10,139 nt of DNA from Bacillota bacterium (lineage in GTDB: Bacteria > Bacillota > Bacilli > Alicyclobacillales > SLC66): NCBI GenBank assembly GCA_021846145.1, contig JAJZCJ010000108.1, positions 1-10,139 on the forward strand, read 5' to 3'. This document shows, piece after piece, positions 7,484 to 10,139 of the stretch. The position numbers were made by a program, and so were the translations under genes. The number at the start of each line of letters is the position of its first letter. Positions within the stretch are counted from its first letter, which is position 1. Under the pieces are notes generated by a model, which saw nothing but the letters and a program-made list of their open reading frames with translations, did not search any database and was not told where the DNA came from.

Positions 7484-7726
7484 ATGGCAACTTTTGCTTT
7501 GGGGTATGTGATTGTCACACTACTGATTGTATTGGCGATGCTTTTGTATGTGAACAGAGCGAGGCAGAGGCGGGGAATGAGGGGGACTGATCAGGTTCCA
7601 CCAGGCTTTGAGCCGACAGCCGAAATTTCCGTCGATCCAACGACTGGCATTAAGCAACGTGTTTGGTACAACGCGAGAACGGGTCAGCGTTTTTATGAAA
7701 CATTGGCGGATGACTCTGCACAATAA
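7484..7726 (+). CDS. Small single-helix membrane protein of unknown function
   Basis: I do not recognise this 80-residue protein. Residues about 4-22 form one hydrophobic helix (FALGYVIVTLLIVLAMLLY). A basic segment follows (RARQRRGMRG, about 25-34), which should place the C-terminus inside the cell. The remaining soluble tail is polar with two conserved-looking elements, PPGFEP (39-44) and DPTTG...RVWYN..TGQRFYE (51-72), which resemble a small beta hairpin. The ATG at 7484 follows the UPF0145 stop by 3 bases, with GAGGGA just upstream inside that gene, so translational coupling is likely. It ends with tandem TAATAA stops. The tight pairing suggests a membrane anchor or partner for the UPF0145 protein; this is inference. 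Confidence 0.8.
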   Translation: MATFALGYVIVTLLIVLAMLLYVNRARQRRGMRGTDQVPPGFEPTAEISVDPTTGIKQRVWYNARTGQRFYETLADDSAQ

Positions 7727-7727
7727 T

Positions 7728-7749
7728 AAGTGCACTCTAGGGTGCATTT
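7728..7749. terminator. Possible short bidirectional terminator between convergent genes
   Basis: AAGTGCAC (7728-7735) pairs with GTGCATTT (7742-7749), seven Watson-Crick pairs and one G-T pair, around a six-base loop. It lies exactly in the 10-base gap between the small membrane protein gene and the UDG-like gene, and covers the latter's stop codon. The T-tracts on either side are short, so efficient termination is uncertain. Confidence 0.4.
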
Positions 7750-8399
7750 GCGTAAAATATCGAGGTTAACTTGTTGACGGCCAATTGATAATCGGCCTTA
7801 CTCCAATTGTTATAAGAAGGATGCGGAATGCCGTCAATCCACTCCCAATTAGGCGAGGTTACATTGGCCAATGCGGCGAACTTTTGGGCAAATTTACCAC
7901 AAGGAATCACATACAGTTGACGATCAGTCAACGAGAAAAGTTTTTTGCGTAGGCTGTTCGCAATTACCTGCTGTATGGTTTCCAAATGGTCATTAGCAAA
8001 CGACCGCTTCTGGTTTGCCACGCGAATTTCCTCGAAATATCCCAATTCTACACTGAATTTTTCTGTAATTGGCGAACCTTGATAGGCTGTTTTTTGTAAT
8101 GGAATTTGGCATGCATTCATTAAAGCCACCAGTTCAATGGCAGGATTCATGGTTGTTTGCTCTTGTTTGGCTAGTAGCAATTGGCCAAGCGGGAGTTTTT
8201 GTATACTTGGGAATAGGTGCTGTGTCATGGAAGTACCGGATGATCCCGAAACGGGGGCACCAAATTTCAACTCCTGAATGTGTGGGCTCTCCAAAATGAA
8301 CAAGAACTTCGCTTTTTCCGGTATAATATCTGGTACTAGGTGAGTGTGCGCGATGTTGTTGAAAATGGCTCGATAATGGGTGAATAGTGAAGTTTCCAT
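7737..8399 (-). CDS. Uracil-DNA glycosylase superfamily-like protein, function unknown
   Basis: This is a soluble protein of 220 residues that I cannot name. Its layout follows the uracil-DNA glycosylase fold. After a leader, the strand FLFILESPH (32-40) sits where glycosylases have their first catalytic motif (G-E-x-P). It is followed by a glycine/serine loop (GAPVSGSSGTSM, 47-58), a VALMNACQIP strand (91-100), and YVIPCGKFAQKF (163-174), which resembles the 'LG..A' strand. Last comes GIPHPSYNNW (190-199), which resembles the HPS motif that contacts DNA and uracil in that superfamily. The first motif has Glu and His but no GEDPY or GEAPG, so base-excision activity cannot be assumed. The ATG at 8399 is chosen because AAGGAG lies 9 bases upstream; a TTG at 8417 would overlap that site. 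It is a single gene, divergent from proB, with which it may share a promoter region. Confidence 0.6.
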   Translation of the reverse strand: METSLFTHYRAIFNNIAHTHLVPDIIPEKAKFLFILESPHIQELKFGAPVSGSSGTSMTQHLFPSIQKLPLGQLLLAKQEQTTMNPAIELVALMNACQIPLQKTAYQGSPITEKFSVELGYFEEIRVANQKRSFANDHLETIQQVIANSLRKKLFSLTDRQLYVIPCGKFAQKFAALANVTSPNWEWIDGIPHPSYNNWSKADYQLAVNKLTSIFYANAP

Positions 8400-8460
8400 T
8401 TTAGATTTCTCCTTCAATGATCAAAAATGTTTGAATCGATGATATCGTATATGCCCATGG

Positions 8461-8470
8461 TACAATTATA
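8461..8470. promoter_or_regulatory. Back-to-back -10 boxes between the UDG-like gene and proB
   Basis: On the + strand TACAAT (8461-8466) is preceded by TGG, an extended -10 box, and would start the proB leader near 8473. On the - strand a perfect TATAAT reads 8470-8465, sharing two base pairs with it, and would start the UDG-like transcript near 8458. Both -35 regions are weak (GATGAT at 8438-8443 on the + strand). The two polymerases could not occupy the site at once, so the promoters would compete. No T-box motif precedes proB; the spacer is too short for one. Confidence 0.45.
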
Positions 8471-8503
8471 GCGGCAAGTTTGATGTGAAGAGTAGGGGAT
8501 ATC

Positions 8504-8536
8504 ATGATTACTTTCTTGCAGGTGATTTTGCGGTGA
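8504..8536 (+). CDS. Ten-codon leader ORF translationally coupled to proB
   Basis: ATG at 8504 follows AGGGG (8494-8498) with a 5-base spacer, the best ribosome binding site in this leader. The peptide reads MITFLQVILR and stops at TGA 8534-8536, which overlaps the proB GTG start (8533-8535) in the sequence GTGA. Such overlaps favour translational coupling. It contains no proline codon, so a classical proline-sensing attenuator is unlikely. It may simply feed ribosomes to proB, or be accidental. Confidence 0.45.
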   Translation: MITFLQVILR

Positions 8537-9681
8537 AAAACCAACGTTTACGCGTCGTAGTGAAAATAGGATCAAGCAGCATTACAGAGAATAATGGACA
8601 ATTATCCATTGCCAAACTAGCATCTTTTATCGATCAAATGGCCGAGTTATATACTCAGGAGAACGTTCAAATTATCATTGTTTCCTCAGGTGCAGTGGCA
8701 CTTGGGATGGCGCGCTTGGGATGGCGGCGCAAAGAAAGCACAATGCCAGAAAAGCAAGGCGCGGCGGCTGTTGGTCAAGGGATGCTGATTCATGCCTATC
8801 AACAATTATTTGAAAAAAAAGGGATGGATATTGCACAGTTACTATTGACGAAGGCAGATATTGAAGATCGCAAACGTTTTGTGAACATTCGCAATACAAT
8901 GGAAACACTATTGCATTACGGGGTCATTCCTATTATTAATGAAAATGATACGGTGGCCGTCGAAGAGATTCGCTTTGGCGATAACGATACGTTGAGTAGC
9001 TTTGTCGCAATGGTAGCTGACGCGGATATGCTGGTATTACTTACTGATGTGGATGGATTATATACTGTCAACCCAAGGATAGATTCGACAGCGAATAAAT
9101 TGGATGAGGTCTGGGAGATCGATCATGCCATCGAACAGATGGCGGGGGATCAAGGAAGTGAACGAGGAACGGGCGGCATGAAAACCAAGTTAACTGCGGC
9201 CAAGATTGCCACCAGTTCTGGAATTGATGTGATCCTTGCGTCCAGTGAAGTAAATGACGTGTTAGTGCATATCGTTCACAAAGAAAAAATTGGCACGTGG
9301 TTTCATGCTAAGTCAGGGGAGTTAACGGCAAAGAAGTCTTGGATGATGTTCGGAACGAGAACTGAGGGACAACTGGTGATTGATCAGGGGGCAATTAATG
9401 CTTTGCTACGAGGCAATGGCAGCCTGCTGTTACCAGGGATTTTAGCCGTGCAAGGTGAATTTCAAGAAGGGGCCATTGTTCAAATTGCAAGTGACAATGG
9501 TGCAGAAATCGGTAAGGGGCTGTGCAATTTTTCTGCATGGGATTTGCGTCTATTAATTGACCGCAGCCATCATGGGGAATCGATGCGGCACATGCAAGCA
9601 GCGGTGCATCGCAACCAATTGGTGCTGATCACAAAGGGGAATGGGGGAGATCCAGATTATCGATCTGAAGGATTACATTAA
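8533..9681 (+). CDS. proB: Glutamate 5-kinase with C-terminal PUA domain
   Basis: This enzyme catalyses the ATP-dependent phosphorylation of L-glutamate to gamma-glutamyl phosphate, the first and usually proline-inhibited step of proline synthesis. With the GTG at 8533 it has 382 residues, starting MKNQRLRVVVKIGSSSITEN as in other ProB proteins. Amino-acid-kinase motifs are complete: KIGSSS (11-16), SSGAVALG (51-58), NENDT (136-140), FGDND (148-152), TDVDGLY (171-177) and GTGGMKTK (212-219). A PUA domain follows (about 276-365). A GTG at 8485 in the same frame would add 16 residues but has no ribosome binding site and would run through the leader ORF. The chosen start has AGGTGA (8520-8525) with a 7-base spacer. 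It overlaps proA, which supplies the next enzyme, so the unstable intermediate can be passed on. Confidence 0.96.
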   Translation: MKNQRLRVVVKIGSSSITENNGQLSIAKLASFIDQMAELYTQENVQIIIVSSGAVALGMARLGWRRKESTMPEKQGAAAVGQGMLIHAYQQLFEKKGMDIAQLLLTKADIEDRKRFVNIRNTMETLLHYGVIPIINENDTVAVEEIRFGDNDTLSSFVAMVADADMLVLLTDVDGLYTVNPRIDSTANKLDEVWEIDHAIEQMAGDQGSERGTGGMKTKLTAAKIATSSGIDVILASSEVNDVLVHIVHKEKIGTWFHAKSGELTAKKSWMMFGTRTEGQLVIDQGAINALLRGNGSLLLPGILAVQGEFQEGAIVQIASDNGAEIGKGLCNFSAWDLRLLIDRSHHGESMRHMQAAVHRNQLVLITKGNGGDPDYRSEGLH

Positions 9682-10139
9682 TGAACTAGCTAACGCAGCG
9701 AAACGAGCAGCCGCCACTCTGGCCAACTTGAGCAGTGAGCAAAAAAACATTGCATTAATAGCCATTGCTGACCTACTGGAAAGTGACGCAGGTGTCATTT
9801 TGGAAGCGAATGCGTTGGATATACGCATGGCTCGTGTCAGCGGCATGGGGGATGGCAAAATTGATCGGTTAAAGCTGACCGAGGAGCGCATCAACCAGAT
9901 GGCGCAGGGGTTGCGGGAAGTGGCAAAGCTTCCTGATCCGATTGGCGAGGTGCTGGAATCTTGGGTGCGCGACGATGGGCTCAGGATCGAAAAGGTGCGC
10001 GTGCCAATGGGGGTGATTGCGATGATTTATGAATCGCGCCCCAATGTGACGATCGATGCGGCGGCGCTCACCATTAAGACGGGCAATTCATCTGTGTTGC
10101 GTGGTGGCAAGGAGGCAATACACTCCAATCAGGCGCTCG
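9641..10139 (+). CDS. proA: Gamma-glutamyl phosphate reductase, N-terminal part (3' end outside window)
   Basis: This NADPH-dependent enzyme reduces gamma-glutamyl phosphate to glutamate 5-semialdehyde, the second step of proline synthesis, in the cytoplasm. About 166 of an expected 410-430 residues are in the window. The N-terminal helices (INELANAAKRAAATLANLSS, then SEQKNIALIAIADLLE) lead to the family motifs IDRLKLTEERI and LPDPIGEV. The nucleotide-binding core follows (VPMGVIAMIYESRPNVTIDA and LRGGKEAIHSN). The catalytic cysteine lies beyond the end. ATG 9641 is the only ATG, GTG or TTG start in this frame before the conserved region, because an in-frame TGA stands at 9626. It lies inside proB (41-base overlap), and the G-rich AAAGGGG ends only 1 base before it. 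Initiation therefore probably depends on ribosomes translating proB. Confidence 0.93.
   Translation, partial: MGEIQIIDLKDYINELANAAKRAAATLANLSSEQKNIALIAIADLLESDAGVILEANALDIRMARVSGMGDGKIDRLKLTEERINQMAQGLREVAKLPDPIGEVLESWVRDDGLRIEKVRVPMGVIAMIYESRPNVTIDAAALTIKTGNSSVLRGGKEAIHSNQAL

Noticed and set aside
8400..8532. A proline T-box or other riboswitch upstream of proB
   Set aside because: The region is too short, and neither the T-box antiterminator motif nor a terminator hairpin is present.

Overview
The window looks like ordinary chromosome from a low-to-mid G+C Gram-positive bacterium (Firmicutes). Ribosome binding sites are strong AGGAGG-type, some starts are GTG, candidate promoters are sigma-A-like, and proB-proA has the Bacillus-type arrangement. 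A spore-forming heterotroph near Alicyclobacillus and its relatives would fit, but that placement is a guess from protein style. I see no tRNA, rRNA, CRISPR array, insertion sequence or phage gene.

Left part (1-3532): the C-terminal three quarters of an EamA/DMT-type permease runs into the window on the + strand. It meets, tail to tail with a 4-base gap, a soluble methyl-accepting chemotaxis protein with a C-terminal zinc-binding CZB domain on the - strand. An AT-rich divergent region (2078-2281) separates the chemoreceptor from an Xaa-Pro aminopeptidase (M24B) on the + strand.

Middle (3533-6959): next on the + strand is a secreted 634-residue beta-propeller protein with twelve Asp-box (BNR/Ycf48-like) repeats. 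A 9-bp inverted repeat lies across its ribosome binding site. It converges on a 14-helix DHA2-family MFS exporter on the - strand, and a hairpin lies over the end of the exporter gene.

Right part (6960-10139): divergent from the exporter is a tight two-gene operon, an UPF0145/YbjQ-family protein followed 3 bases later by an 80-residue single-helix membrane protein. These converge on a - strand gene whose product resembles the uracil-DNA glycosylase superfamily but which I cannot assign further. That gene is divergent from proB-proA, the first two enzymes of proline synthesis from glutamate; proA runs off the window. The divergent promoters there appear to share overlapping -10 boxes. A 10-codon leader ORF with its own ribosome binding site ends inside the proB start codon, and proB and proA overlap by 41 bases.

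Most of the window is housekeeping or common accessory content. I do not see a convincing new multi-gene system. The observations most worth a second look are the UDG-like protein, the proB leader ORF with its back-to-back promoter, the UPF0145/small membrane protein pair, the hairpin over the propeller gene's ribosome binding site, and a perfect 13-bp hairpin inside the chemoreceptor gene.
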